64,000 nt of DNA from JAVBKX01 sp031553835 (lineage in GTDB: Bacteria; Bacteroidota; Bacteroidia; Bacteroidales; Azobacteroidaceae), in assembly GCA_031553835.1 (NCBI GenBank), contig JAVBKX010000016.1, forward strand, positions 259,846-323,845. Reading direction: 5' to 3'. The position numbers and the translations under genes are program-made. The notes beneath the pieces were generated by a model. It did no database searches. It saw nothing but the letters and a program-made list of their open reading frames with translations, and was not told where the DNA came from. This document shows positions 1-8,721 of the stretch, one piece after another; position 1 is the first letter of the stretch, and every line of letters starts with the position of its first letter.

Positions 1-1
1 A

Positions 2-586
2 TTGGAAATAGACAATCAATATATTATGTCGCCCAAAGATTTGAAAACGATTCATTTTCTGAACAAAATGCTCGATGCCGGCGTTAGGGTGTTCAAAATC
101 GAAGGACGTGCGCGCGGACCGGAATATGTACGGATTGTGACCGAATGTTATAAAGAGGCTATTCTGGCTTACCATGAAGGCACTTTTACCGATGAGAAAA
201 TTACGGAGTGGGATATTCGTCTGAAACGGGTTTTTAATCGTGGATTCTGGAATGGATATTATTTGGGTCAGCGATTGGGAGAATGGAGCAATCAATATGG
301 CAACGAAGCTGCCGAGCGTAAAATGTACATCGGTAAGGTACTTAAATATTTTTCTAATTTAGGCGTGGCCGAAATATTGTTGGAAACGCAATCCCTGAAT
401 GTCGGAGATAAAGCATTGATAACCGGGCCGACGACCGGCGCTTTGTTTTTGGATGTGGAAGAAATCAGAGTTGAACTTCAACCTGTGGGACAGGCTCATA
501 AAGGCGAACGTTTTTCTATCCGTGTGCCGGAGAAAGTCCGTCCTTCAGATAAATTTTTTAAATTAATCATTCAAAATAACGAGTAA
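2..586 (+). CDS. Peptidase U32 family protein, C-terminal part (truncated by window edge)
   Basis: This is an open frame running in from the left edge with no start codon of its own. The visible 194 residues match the C-terminal part of the U32 'collagenase-like' family, with VFKIEGRARGPEYV near the start followed by a helical segment and a beta-barrel-like tail. Many characterised U32 members are radical-free tRNA or rRNA hydroxylation factors (TrhP and RlhA types) rather than proteases, so the actual activity cannot be set from this fragment. The stop lies one base before the OsmC gene start, so the two are probably co-transcribed. Family assignment is fairly secure; subfamily is not. Confidence 0.8.
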   Translation: MEIDNQYIMSPKDLKTIHFLNKMLDAGVRVFKIEGRARGPEYVRIVTECYKEAILAYHEGTFTDEKITEWDIRLKRVFNRGFWNGYYLGQRLGEWSNQYGNEAAERKMYIGKVLKYFSNLGVAEILLETQSLNVGDKALITGPTTGALFLDVEEIRVELQPVGQAHKGERFSIRVPEKVRPSDKFFKLIIQNNE

Positions 587-587
587 A

Positions 588-998
588 ATGGAAACGGTAA
601 GAACAACTTATTTGGGAGATTTGAAAACAGAAGCTGTGCATGTGAAATCGGGAGCTAAAATTCTCACCGAAGCGCCGGAAGATAATCATGGAAAAGGAGA
701 GGTGTTTTCTCCGACCGATCTGTTTGCTGCTTCGTATGCCAGTTGTGCGCTGACTATCATGGGAATTGCGGCGCAGGCGCATGGTTTTAATATCGACGGC
801 GCTACTGCAACAACGACTAAAGTGATGGGCAATGGCCCGCGGCGAGTGGTGGAACTGATTGTGGAATATACTTTTCCACACAATGATTACAGCGCTAAAG
901 AACGAAAATTTATTGAAGTGGCTGTCAAGGAATGTCCTGTAGCCAATAGCCTGAGTCCTGATTTGAAGATTACCAAAACGATTACTTATAAGGGCTGA
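588..998 (+). CDS. OsmC family peroxiredoxin-like protein
   Basis: The 136-residue protein has the OsmC/Ohr fold signature. A first conserved cysteine sits in YASCAL near residue 53 and a second in ECPVANS near residue 115, at the spacing used by OsmC thiol peroxidases to reduce organic or inorganic peroxides. The length is normal for the family. The start ATG is one base after the stop of the U32 peptidase, which suggests a shared transcript. It is probably a cytoplasmic peroxide-detoxifying enzyme; which OsmC subgroup it belongs to (OsmC, Ohr or YhfA-like) is not resolved. Confidence 0.88.
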   Translation: METVRTTYLGDLKTEAVHVKSGAKILTEAPEDNHGKGEVFSPTDLFAASYASCALTIMGIAAQAHGFNIDGATATTTKVMGNGPRRVVELIVEYTFPHNDYSAKERKFIEVAVKECPVANSLSPDLKITKTITYKG

Positions 999-1010
999 GC
1001 CCTGTTTCCC

Positions 1011-1706
1011 TTATTCTGCTATCGCCAACGTTAATATACTGATGTTGGCGGTGGTATTTTTAATAATAGGATGAATGCACGCTTCCAGCGTGGATCCGGT
1101 AGTCAGCACATCATCTACGAGCAATAAATGTTGTCCGGAAAAATCGGTTTCCGGAACAAAACAGAATATTTCTTTGGTGTTTAACCACCGTTCAAATGCA
1201 TTTTTTCGAGTTTGGGAAATGTTGGCTTTTTGCCTGATGAGCGATTGGGTGTAAAGGGGGATTTGTGTGATTTCAGAGATGCCCCGGGCGATGGCTTCCG
1301 ATTGATTAAATCCACGGAGTTTCAATTTGTTTTTGTGAAGGGGAACGGGAATGATGCCGTCAATATGGTCGAAAAAACCGCTGTCTTTTATTTCTTTTGC
1401 CATCAGATTACCCATGTATTTTCCTAATTTTTCATTTTTGCGGTATTTGATTTCGGCTACGATCTGTTGTCCTTTTCCTCCTTTGTTGTAATACAGAAAA
1501 GAACTGATTTGTAGAAACGGAATTTTTCCTTCGAATCGTAAAGTTGCTGCATTTTGTGGGGCTGCATGGTAATTTGTACGGGGAATATTGCGTTGACAAA
1601 ATAAACAAAAATGCATTTCATTACCCGTGAGTTGACGGCGGCAAAGTACGCAGATGCGTGGATACAAAAGGGAAAGCAAGTCTTTCCAATAAGAAATAAG
1701 TTTCAT
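1011..1706 (-). CDS. ComF family phosphoribosyltransferase-like protein
   Basis: The 231-residue protein has a CxxC...CxxC zinc-finger-like N-terminus (CVLC near residue 19, CLFC near 34) and a type I phosphoribosyltransferase PRPP loop, LLLVDDVLTTGST, near residue 195. These are hallmarks of ComF/GntX proteins, which support DNA uptake or recombination in some bacteria and have an unclear biochemical role in most. It is convergent with the OsmC gene (12-bp gap) and lies downstream of recX on the same strand, so recX-comF may be one transcript. Family call is strong; function in this organism is unknown. Confidence 0.88.
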   Translation of the reverse strand: MKLISYWKDLLSLLYPRICVLCRRQLTGNEMHFCLFCQRNIPRTNYHAAPQNAATLRFEGKIPFLQISSFLYYNKGGKGQQIVAEIKYRKNEKLGKYMGNLMAKEIKDSGFFDHIDGIIPVPLHKNKLKLRGFNQSEAIARGISEITQIPLYTQSLIRQKANISQTRKNAFERWLNTKEIFCFVPETDFSGQHLLLVDDVLTTGSTLEACIHPIIKNTTANISILTLAIAE

Positions 1707-1742
1707 TGTCGGAATTGGTTAATAGGTGGTAAAAGAGTGAAT

Positions 1743-2198
1743 TTAATCGATTTTCAACGCTTTGCTGATTTCGTCCTGCGAAAATCCTCTGCCGGCAGCA
1801 AAACGCATCAATTTTAAATTGATTTCGTACTCGGATTTTCCTTTGACAGATTTTCTTTTGGCGGCCAACAATTGTATCAGCCTTTCCCTGTCGGCTTCCG
1901 GGTCGATAGTTGCCAAAGCATCTTGTATAATATCGTCCGGAATATTCCGTTTTTTTAATTCGTAACGTATTTTATAAATGCCCCATTTGTTGTATTTGCT
2001 TTTATCATTGACATAAGCGCGGCAGTACCGTTTTTCGTCAATAAAACCTTCTTTCTGTAACTTCGACAGGATGGCGTTTGCTTCATTAGCGGGAATTTCC
2101 CATCGGTCGAGTTTTCTTCGAACTTCCCAAATACAATGTTCGGCCGCACTGCAAAAGGCTGCTAAAAGTTCTAATGCTTTTTCTTTTGTGATTGCCAT
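1743..2198 (-). CDS. recX: Regulatory protein RecX
   Basis: The 151-residue protein matches RecX along its length. It has repeated three-helix modules and the conserved segment FIDEKRYCRAYV near residues 52-63, followed by KWGIYKIRYELKKRNI. RecX binds RecA filaments and limits recombinase activity. The ATG lies just inside a long run of TTCATT-type low-complexity sequence that fills the upstream region, so no clear promoter can be read. It precedes comF by 36 bp on the same strand. Confidence 0.88.
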   Translation of the reverse strand: MAITKEKALELLAAFCSAAEHCIWEVRRKLDRWEIPANEANAILSKLQKEGFIDEKRYCRAYVNDKSKYNKWGIYKIRYELKKRNIPDDIIQDALATIDPEADRERLIQLLAAKRKSVKGKSEYEINLKLMRFAAGRGFSQDEISKALKID

Positions 2199-2204
2199 AG
2201 TTTA

Positions 2205-2333
2205 TTTCATTCCTTCATTCTTTCATTTTTTCATTTCTTCATTTCTTCATTTCTTCATTTCCTTCATTCCTTCATTTTTTCATTTTTTCATTCTTTCATT
2301 TCTTTCATTTTTTCATTCCTCCCTCCCTCCATT
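2205..2333. repeat. Low-complexity TTCATTY tandem repeat tract
   Basis: About 130 bp made of slightly variable units such as TTCATTC, TTCATTT and TCATTTCT, directly upstream of recX and before a truncated response regulator. An open frame crosses it on the plus strand but encodes only repeated Phe/Ser/His and is not a credible gene. The pattern fits replication slippage; similar word-repeat tracts occur elsewhere in this window. Confidence 0.85.
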
Positions 2334-2472
2334 TCTTTGTGTCAAAAATAGTAGATAAATTGCAAAGTGCATAAACTTTGTGTCATTTTTTGTACATTTA
2401 TCCCCGAATCAGGGGATTGATTTTTTTTGTTTTATGATTAATTTTGCGAAAACAAAATAGTAAAAAGGAGAT

Positions 2473-2730
2473 ATGGTTGCTGTACATATAGCAGATGATC
2501 ATGCAGTGATGGTGGAATTGCTGATTCCGGTAGTAAACGGTTCGGGCATTGCCCATATCAACGGATCTTCATTGACATTGTCGGAATGCCGGAAAGCATT
2601 GGTTGCAGATCTGCCCGACATATTATTACTCGACATCAATATGTTGGATGGTAATGGAATAGATGTTTTATTTAGACACAAATATGTTTATCTTTGGGCT
2701 CATCTCACTCGAATTCGCAGGAATGAATAG
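2473..2730 (+). pseudogene. Truncated response regulator receiver domain
   Basis: The first about 66 residues are a receiver domain. They carry the acidic pair ADDH near residues 7-10, a phospho-acceptor aspartate in ILLLDINMLDGNGID, and the NarL/FixJ-style layout. After DVLFRHK the sequence changes abruptly to an unrelated short tail and stops, so the second half of the receiver and any LuxR-type DNA-binding domain are missing. A good ribosome binding site (AAGGAG) precedes the ATG. The most likely reading is a remnant of a LuxR-type response regulator truncated by deletion at about 2670. A functional single-domain protein is unlikely because beta-4, alpha-4 and the conserved Lys are absent. 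Confidence 0.7.
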
Positions 2731-2768
2731 ACATAATATTACAGAAAACAGATCAATTAATAATCAGG

Positions 2769-4082
2769 ATGAAACGAATGAAATGCAATGTGTTAAAAAG
2801 TGCGATTCTGCTTTGTGTGGTGTTGGTTGGTTGTAAAAATGCAACACAAGAACATCTCATACCTAAAGAATTAGCCCAAAAAATCAGTCGGGACTCGGCT
2901 TTGACAGTAGTGAAACAAAAAGCGGAAACGTTGCTTGCTACCGGTTTGAATGCCGGCGATGGTTATCATGAAATTTGGATCCGCGACCTGAATACTTTTA
3001 TCGAATTGGGTTGCAAAGTAGGCGATGTAGCCAAAATCAGAGAATCCTTGCTGACTTTTTTCAAATTTCAGGGGGAAGATGGCAACATTGTAGATGGTTA
3101 TGTGAAAACGGGAGAATCCAACATTCCGTATGATTTCTATTATAGTGATTTGGCGCCTGGTTTTGCCGCTCATAAAAACACGGTTGAAACCGATCAGGAA
3201 TCTTCGCTTATCCAGGCGGTCGCTAAATATATTCGCGTTACGGGCGACAAGTCGATTTTATCGGAGGTTGTGGGCGATATTCCGGTTGAAACCCGTATGG
3301 CCGATGCATTACAGTTTCTCATGAATGAAAGATATGACGCAAAATATGGTTTGTTATGGGGCGCTACAACTGCCGATTGGGGGGATGTACAGCCCGAACA
3401 TGAATGGGGCGTTGCTATGGACAGCACTTCTCATTTAAGTATCGATATTTATGATAATGCCATGTTTGTGATCGCCATTAATGATTATTTGGAAGTGGTG
3501 GCCGGAGTTGATACAAAAAGCTGGACTGATTGCAGGGATAAAATTGCACAAAATGTCAGAAAATATCTCTGGGACAATGAAAAACAAAAATTTATTCCTC
3601 ATTTGTATCTGGATGGATCGCCTTTTCCTGCTGATTTTGACGAAAACGAAATTTATTACCATGGGGGAACAACTATTGCCATTGAAGCCGGTTTATTGAC
3701 GCGGGACGAAATTCTGACGGCATACCATAAAATGCAGGAAAATGTAAAAATGGCTCATGCCCAAACAATTGGATTGACTATGTATCCGCCTTATCCCAAC
3801 GGAATGTTTAAAAATCCCGGGTTTACACAGTATTCCTATCAAAATGGCGGCGATTGGACGTGGTTTGGCGGACGTATGATTCAACAATTGATCTTGAATG
3901 GTTTTTATCAGGAAGCCTACGAAGCGATGACTCCGATGCTGGCCAGGGTGATTCAACACCATGGTTTTTATGAATGGTGGTCGCCCGACGGAACCCCTCA
4001 TTCGGGTAACTTCCGAGGTTCTGCAGGTGTGCTGTGGAAAGCGATACAACTGATGGAATCTTCCATGCAACAGACATTATAA
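2769..4082 (+). CDS. Six-hairpin glycosidase-like lipoprotein
   Basis: The 437-residue protein starts with a signal peptide and a lipobox ending VLVGC near residue 22. The rest resembles the (alpha/alpha)6 barrel of six-hairpin glycosidases (clan GH-G/GH-L types), with HEIWIRDLNTFIELG near residue 68, aromatic and acidic motifs in TTADWGDVQPEHEWG, and YQNGGDWTWFGG. Tryptophan/aspartate motifs of this kind line the active site in that fold. The family number cannot be assigned by eye. It precedes an L-rhamnose mutarotase by 29 bp, which suggests handling of rhamnose or a related deoxysugar glycoside at the cell envelope. Substrate is inference. Confidence 0.7.
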   Translation: MKRMKCNVLKSAILLCVVLVGCKNATQEHLIPKELAQKISRDSALTVVKQKAETLLATGLNAGDGYHEIWIRDLNTFIELGCKVGDVAKIRESLLTFFKFQGEDGNIVDGYVKTGESNIPYDFYYSDLAPGFAAHKNTVETDQESSLIQAVAKYIRVTGDKSILSEVVGDIPVETRMADALQFLMNERYDAKYGLLWGATTADWGDVQPEHEWGVAMDSTSHLSIDIYDNAMFVIAINDYLEVVAGVDTKSWTDCRDKIAQNVRKYLWDNEKQKFIPHLYLDGSPFPADFDENEIYYHGGTTIAIEAGLLTRDEILTAYHKMQENVKMAHAQTIGLTMYPPYPNGMFKNPGFTQYSYQNGGDWTWFGGRMIQQLILNGFYQEAYEAMTPMLARVIQHHGFYEWWSPDGTPHSGNFRGSAGVLWKAIQLMESSMQQTL

Positions 4083-4111
4083 ATCGGGATGAACTGTAAT
4101 TTTTAGAAAAT

Positions 4112-4435
4112 ATGAAACGATATGGAAATATAATCGGGGTAGCGCCTGATAAACTGGAAGAATATAAACAATTGCATGCGGCGGTTTGGCCGGGTGTTCT
4201 TCGGATGATCAAAGAATGCAACATCCGCAATTATTCGATTTATTATAAAGATGGATATTTGTTTAGCTATTTTGAATATGTAGGCAATGACTATGAGGCC
4301 GATATGGCTAAAATGGCCGCCGATCCCGAAACTCAACGCTGGTGGGCTGTTTGCGAACCTTGCCAGCAGCCGCTCGAAACCTGTGCGCCCGGAGAATGGT
4401 GGGCGGAAATGGCAGAAGTATTCCATACCGATTGA
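4112..4435 (+). CDS. rhaM: L-rhamnose mutarotase
   Basis: The 107-residue protein matches the RhaM family over full length. The N-terminal GNIIGVAPDKLEEYKQLHAAVWP carries the conserved His; NYSIYY and the C-terminal RWWAVC also match the family. RhaM interconverts alpha and beta anomers of L-rhamnose in the cytoplasm and so feeds rhamnose isomerase. It lies just downstream of the six-hairpin glycosidase lipoprotein in the same direction; no rhamnose isomerase, kinase or aldolase is in the window. Bacteroidetes paralogues sometimes act on related sugars such as L-fucose, so the exact sugar is not certain. Confidence 0.85.
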   Translation: MKRYGNIIGVAPDKLEEYKQLHAAVWPGVLRMIKECNIRNYSIYYKDGYLFSYFEYVGNDYEADMAKMAADPETQRWWAVCEPCQQPLETCAPGEWWAEMAEVFHTD

Positions 4436-4446
4436 TTCATTTTTTT

Positions 4447-5319
4447 CTAACTTTGAAGTTCTCTATAGCATCCTTTAGTCATCCGGTCGTTTCCGGAAAG
4501 ATCTTTTTTTAATACCGTATGTTGATACCCCTTGTGATCGAGAAGCTCCAATACTGCGCTTCCTCCCGATGCATTGGTCTCAAAATAAAGGGCGCCGTGG
4601 TTAGCCAAATGCTTTTTCCCAAATTCGGCAATCCGTTCGTAAAACAGCAAGGGTTGGTTTTCTGGGACAAATAACGCCAGATGAGGCTCGTAATCCAGTA
4701 CATTACGCTCCATCGTTTCCTGTTCTGAAGGAGTGATGTAGGGAGGATTGCTGACAATAATGTCGAATGTTCCCGCCGGATTATTTTCTTCTGAAACATC
4801 AAGTATGTCATGTTGTAGCCATTCGATAGATACCTGGTTGATGGTTGCATTTTTCCGGGCAACCTGCAAGGCTTCCGGAGAAATATCCATGCCATAAACA
4901 ACCGCTTCGGGAAGATGTTTTGCCAAACTGACGGCAATACAACCGCTTCCTGTGCCTATATCTAAAATCCGGATTTTTTTTGACGATGAAGTACTGTTGA
5001 TGTCAGCCAATATCCATTCGACCAATTCTTCAGTTTCCGGACGCGGAATCAATACATGTGGATTGACATAGAACGGCATTCCGAAAAATTCGGTGCCTTC
5101 CAGTAAGTATTGGATCGGTTGATGTTGCAGCAATCCGGAGACAATATCTTCTATCAATGTTCTTTCGTTTGGAAGGATTTGTGTATCTTTGCCGCTCCAT
5201 ATTTCATGCATGGGCAGATGGCAAACATGATTTAATATGATGCGGATAAAAGATTCGGTTTCCCGGGCAGGATATACCGTATTTAATCGCTCACGGATGT
5301 AACGGATTGTTGTTTTCAT
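4447..5319 (-). CDS. prmC: Peptide chain release factor N5-glutamine methyltransferase PrmC (HemK)
   Basis: The protein has the PrmC layout: a helical N-terminal domain, a SAM-binding motif LDIGTGSGCIAVSLA, and the catalytic NPPY in IIVSNPPYIT. PrmC methylates the glutamine of the GGQ motif in release factors RF1 and RF2. The frame extends 12 codons further upstream, but the Met at 5319 followed by KTTIRYIRERL fits family N-termini better, giving about 290 residues. It is convergent with rhaM and divergent from ribD, with a short AACTTAAAAC-type repeat in the gap. Confidence 0.92.
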   Translation of the reverse strand: MKTTIRYIRERLNTVYPARETESFIRIILNHVCHLPMHEIWSGKDTQILPNERTLIEDIVSGLLQHQPIQYLLEGTEFFGMPFYVNPHVLIPRPETEELVEWILADINSTSSSKKIRILDIGTGSGCIAVSLAKHLPEAVVYGMDISPEALQVARKNATINQVSIEWLQHDILDVSEENNPAGTFDIIVSNPPYITPSEQETMERNVLDYEPHLALFVPENQPLLFYERIAEFGKKHLANHGALYFETNASGGSAVLELLDHKGYQHTVLKKDLSGNDRMTKGCYRELQS

Positions 5320-5342
5320 ATAAACTTTGCTGCAAAAGTAAG

Positions 5343-5368
5343 ACTTAAAACTCAAAACTTAAAACTTA
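5343..5368. repeat. Short ACTTAAAAC/CTCAAAAC word repeat between prmC and ribD
   Basis: About 26 bp of three slightly varied units of the word CTTAAAA in the divergent gap between prmC and ribD. It belongs to the same class of intergenic low-complexity tracts seen at 2205-2333, 12128-12290 and 39692-39746. Confidence 0.6.
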
Positions 5369-5376
5369 TATTCCGA

Positions 5377-6405
5377 ATGTTTCCCGAAACAAAATATATG
5401 TTACGATGTCTTCAACTCGCTCAGTACGGACAGGGAAAAGTTTCTCCCAATCCGATGGTGGGTGCCGTTGTGGTGCATCATGATAAAATCATCGGGGAAG
5501 GGTATCATCAGGAATATGGAAGCGCACATGCGGAAGTCAATGCTATTCGCTCGGTGCAAGATCAACAGTTGTTGTGTGAATCAACCCTGTATGTCAATCT
5601 GGAACCTTGTTCGCATTACGGGAAAACGCCGCCTTGTACCGAATTGATTCTGGAGAAGAAGATTCCACAGGTCGTCGTTGGTATTCAGGATCCATATCCA
5701 CAGGTAGCCGGTCGTGGCATTCAACAGCTCCGAAATGCAGGCGTGGAGGTGGTTGTGGGCTTTATGCAGGAAGCATGTGAAGAGCTGAATAAACGCTTTT
5801 TAACTTTTTTTCAAAAAAAACGTCCGTATGTCATATTGAAATGGGCACAATCGTCAGACGGATTTATGGATAAGAAAAGGGAAATAGGAGATGGTAACGA
5901 ACCCGTCAAATTTTCGTCGGGAATAACCCGCATGCTCATGCACAAACAGCGCACAGAAGAAGATGCCATATTGGTGGGAACTCGCACCGTATTGTTGGAC
6001 AATCCCTGGTTGACTGTGCGGCATTGGAAAGGACGTAACCCGTTGAGAATTGTGATGGACAGAAAAGGAATCATTCCTCCCGGCAGTTACGTAAAAGATA
6101 CATCCACGCCTACTTTGGTTTGGAACAACCCGCATGCTCTAAATAATCAGGATGATGTGGCAACATTATTGTCTCATTTATATGATCGTCAAATTCAATC
6201 GGTGATCGTGGAAGGCGGTGCGGCTGTCCTTAATAGCTTTATTCAGACCGGATTGTGGGATGAGGCCAATGTTGAAACCAGTGATTTTCCTTTAGGGTCG
6301 GGTGTCGCAGCTCCGGTTTTTGCCGGACAATTGAAGCAGTTAAAATCATTTAAGAATTCGGTGATAAGTGTGTATAATAACCTTACTTACCCTAAAAATT
6401 TATAA
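5377..6405 (+). CDS. ribD: Bifunctional riboflavin biosynthesis deaminase/reductase RibD
   Basis: The 342-residue protein has the cytidine-deaminase-like zinc site HAEVNAI (about residue 50) and PCSHYGKTPPC (about residue 75), followed by the C-terminal reductase domain beginning at PYVILKWAQSSDG near residue 149. It deaminates the pyrimidine intermediate formed from GTP and then reduces its ribosyl side chain in riboflavin synthesis. Length and order are typical. In Bacteroidales ribD is commonly near prmC, as here. The other rib genes are not in the window. Confidence 0.93.
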   Translation: MFPETKYMLRCLQLAQYGQGKVSPNPMVGAVVVHHDKIIGEGYHQEYGSAHAEVNAIRSVQDQQLLCESTLYVNLEPCSHYGKTPPCTELILEKKIPQVVVGIQDPYPQVAGRGIQQLRNAGVEVVVGFMQEACEELNKRFLTFFQKKRPYVILKWAQSSDGFMDKKREIGDGNEPVKFSSGITRMLMHKQRTEEDAILVGTRTVLLDNPWLTVRHWKGRNPLRIVMDRKGIIPPGSYVKDTSTPTLVWNNPHALNNQDDVATLLSHLYDRQIQSVIVEGGAAVLNSFIQTGLWDEANVETSDFPLGSGVAAPVFAGQLKQLKSFKNSVISVYNNLTYPKNL

Positions 6406-6417
6406 ATATTGGGTAAG
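6386..6417 (+). terminator. Possible stem-loop at the end of ribD
   Basis: CTTACCC at 6386-6392 pairs with GGGTAAG at 6411-6417 across an 18-base AT-rich loop that contains the ribD stop codon. The 7-bp stem is short and not followed by a T tract, so this is a weak terminator candidate only. Confidence 0.3.
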
Positions 6418-6443
6418 ATAGTCGTTAAAGTAAAAAATGTTTC

Positions 6444-6451
6444 TACTTTTG
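6444..6451 (+). promoter_or_regulatory. Bacteroidetes -7 element upstream of the DUF6242 gene
   Basis: TACTTTTG matches the Bacteroidetes TAnnTTTG consensus and lies 47 bp upstream of the ATG at 6499. No clear TTTG -33 element is seen at the usual distance, so this rests on the -7 box and position. Confidence 0.45.
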
Positions 6452-6498
6452 CACTTTAAAATGTAATAGTGCTAAGTATCCTTAATTATATTTTGTGA

Positions 6499-7872
6499 AT
6501 GAAAAATATAAAATTTGGCTTTTCTTTTATTTGCGGTGTTATTTTGGTGGCCTTGACTTCTTGCCTTGGTAGTGATGAAAGTGAAGAATATTTCACGACA
6601 AGTGCGGAAATTTTGACGTTTTCGGTGTCTCATGAAAAAATAACAGCATTAGATAGCGTGATATTTCATATCGATCAAGTATTTGAGCAGGGAAACGATT
6701 CGATAACCGGTCATATCTACAATAAAGATTCGGTGCGGTACGGAGTTAACCCAGGTAATTATCGGCTGAGTGTCAAGTACACGGCAGGCGGATATGGATT
6801 TTACAATATGGTTATGGATGAATCCGGCAATATCAAAGATTCTGTTTGGATTAATCCGGGCGATACGCTTGATTTTTCAAAGCCACTTCTGTTGAAATCG
6901 TATGCTGCTGATATGAAGAAATTTAAAATATACAAAGCAGAATTGAATTTTGCTAAAACGGATCCCGATTCCATTCAATACAAACAAATCGCTTCCAATT
7001 TAAATTTTTTAAATGCACCGGAATCAAAAACAATAGGCTTCAATCAACAATTTTATACTTATTCTCAGCCTGCTGCTGTTGTAGTACTCAATACTTCGAC
7101 GGATGGCAAAAGCTGGCAGTCCGAATCATTAACCGGATTTCCCGATAATGCGGTGTTAGCGAGTATTACAGAGTCAAATGGAAAATTGTATCTTATTTCA
7201 CAAAATAATAAAATGTATGTTTCGCCCGATGCCCGTAGTTGGACTGAAATTCCGGTTGCTTATCCGGTTGTTACTTTAATGGGCGCCATACAACCCGGTA
7301 CCATGTTATCACAATTATTGTCCTGTGTGGTAAAGCACGACGAAACGCTTTATTTTGCAACCACATTGGGAGACGGACAATTTGTATTAGGTAATGCCGT
7401 TCCTTCTGATTTTCCGGCTCAGGGATTTGCTTCTTTATCTTTTGAACGGATGCAGATGCACTATTTACTGGTTGTCGGAGGACAAACCGGTTCGGGAGTC
7501 ATTAAAAATGCCGTTTGGTCCACTGAAAACGGTCTTTACTGGACGCTTATCTCAGAAAAAAATGAAGCCGGCCGCTTCCCGGCAATGACCGGCGCTAATG
7601 TGCTGAAATATGGACAAGATGGCAATTTACTGCTGTTTAATGGAAAATTGTCGGGAGGAAGTTTTAATAAAGAAGTGTATCAGTCTAAGGATAATGGAAT
7701 TTATTGGCAAAAATTGCCTAATAAATATAAATTTCCGGCCACATATTCAAACCGGTATAATGCTTCGGCAGTACTTGGCGATAAAAATATTTTTTATATT
7801 TTTGGAGGAAAACAAGTCAATCCGGTTACCGATTGCTGGTCGGGACGACAAAATAAAATGATTGTTGATTAA
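6499..7872 (+). CDS. DUF6242-like lipoprotein
   Basis: The 457-residue protein has a signal peptide with lipobox ALTSC near residue 22. Its body resembles the DUF6242 lipoproteins of Bacteroidales: an N-terminal Ig-like region (residues about 35-150) and a Kelch-like or beta-propeller region with repeated motifs such as GKLYLIS, SPDARSWTEIP and FGGKQVN. Orthologues typically sit directly before porG, uppS and bamA, as here. It is probably anchored at the outer membrane; its molecular function is unknown. The family name is from memory of the domain order and gene neighbourhood and would need a profile search. Confidence 0.75.
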   Translation: MKNIKFGFSFICGVILVALTSCLGSDESEEYFTTSAEILTFSVSHEKITALDSVIFHIDQVFEQGNDSITGHIYNKDSVRYGVNPGNYRLSVKYTAGGYGFYNMVMDESGNIKDSVWINPGDTLDFSKPLLLKSYAADMKKFKIYKAELNFAKTDPDSIQYKQIASNLNFLNAPESKTIGFNQQFYTYSQPAAVVVLNTSTDGKSWQSESLTGFPDNAVLASITESNGKLYLISQNNKMYVSPDARSWTEIPVAYPVVTLMGAIQPGTMLSQLLSCVVKHDETLYFATTLGDGQFVLGNAVPSDFPAQGFASLSFERMQMHYLLVVGGQTGSGVIKNAVWSTENGLYWTLISEKNEAGRFPAMTGANVLKYGQDGNLLLFNGKLSGGSFNKEVYQSKDNGIYWQKLPNKYKFPATYSNRYNASAVLGDKNIFYIFGGKQVNPVTDCWSGRQNKMIVD

Positions 7873-7936
7873 AGCCAATAGTAGAGAAGTACATGGTAAA
7901 AAAATGATATAAACGAATTGTTGGCGTGTACTTATA

Positions 7937-7944
7937 TAATTTTG
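7937..7944 (+). promoter_or_regulatory. -7 element upstream of porG
   Basis: TAATTTTG matches TAnnTTTG and lies 40 bp before the porG ATG at 7985. An ATTG/TTGG sequence 16 bp further upstream could serve as a weak -33 element. Confidence 0.45.
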
Positions 7945-7984
7945 TTAAGCTTTTGGCGTTTTCATAAAGAGTAATCTCGATTTT

Positions 7985-8683
7985 ATGAAAATTATCAACT
8001 TAATATGTCGAAATAAACTTATTTCTCTCTGCTTTTTGTGGAGTGCATTAAATTGTCCTGTAGCGGCGGCTCAGGAATATAAATATGAAATCGGTGGAGG
8101 TGTAGGAATGTCCATGTATATGGGCGATGCCAATAAGAATGATTTTTTCAGCGGATGGCAGCCCGCTGCCGGAGCGATATGGAGAAAAAATATCAATTTC
8201 CGTTGGGCGGCGAAGGCCGATCTAATGGCCGGAAAAATCAGCGGGAATACACAAAATAACGCTAATGCGTTTCCGGGAGGATTGACTGATTCATTCGATC
8301 ACATGTTTTATGAGTTGGGAGGACAGATAGAGTTTAATTTTTTACCATACAGTGATAAATTCGCTTATCTGCAAACCAGTCGCATTACGCCATATTTGCT
8401 GGCAGGCCTTGGTTTGACGTATGCGCCTGCTGATAAATCATTTTTTGGTCTTAACCTGCCGATGGGTATCGGAGTGAAATACAAAGTGAAAAACAGGATC
8501 AATTTAGGGTTGGAGTACTCCTTTCGTAAACTGTTTGGCGATGGATTTGATTCTGCTAAGTTAGATGATCCGTATCATGTGAAAAGTAGTTTAGTGAAAA
8601 ATAAAGACTGGTATTCCGTGCTTTGGTTTACATTGACATGGGATTTTGGCCCCAATGACAGGGCTTGTACAAATTTGGATTGA
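7985..8683 (+). CDS. porG: PorG-like outer-membrane protein (DUF6089 family)
   Basis: The 232-residue protein has a signal peptide ending near AAAQ (residue 30) and then alternating beta strands typical of a small outer-membrane barrel. It includes the GVGMSMYMGDANK motif found in DUF6089/PorG proteins and a C-terminal aromatic strand. In Porphyromonas gingivalis PorG is part of the type IX secretion machine and is encoded immediately before uppS and bamA, the same order as here. Elsewhere in this window a GH13 enzyme (56584-59079) carries a T9SS sorting domain, which fits a working T9SS. Family call rests on motif and synteny. Confidence 0.82.
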   Translation: MKIINLICRNKLISLCFLWSALNCPVAAAQEYKYEIGGGVGMSMYMGDANKNDFFSGWQPAAGAIWRKNINFRWAAKADLMAGKISGNTQNNANAFPGGLTDSFDHMFYELGGQIEFNFLPYSDKFAYLQTSRITPYLLAGLGLTYAPADKSFFGLNLPMGIGVKYKVKNRINLGLEYSFRKLFGDGFDSAKLDDPYHVKSSLVKNKDWYSVLWFTLTWDFGPNDRACTNLD

Positions 8684-8721
8684 ACCGTTGAAGTAATTTA
8701 ACAGCGATTAAGAATAAGAAG

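Noticed and set aside
2205..2333. TTCATT tract as a CRISPR or phase-variation array
   Set aside because: Units are 5-8 bp, irregular and lack spacers. It does not lie inside a coding frame of a surface protein.
2071..2358. Plus-strand ORF rich in Phe, Ser and His over the recX upstream tract
   Set aside because: It is low-complexity repeat DNA that overlaps recX on the other strand and has no family features.
2426..2446. TTTG and TAATTTTG as a promoter for the truncated response regulator
   Set aside because: The gap is only 9 bp, too short for the -33/-7 pair, so only the -7 box might be real.
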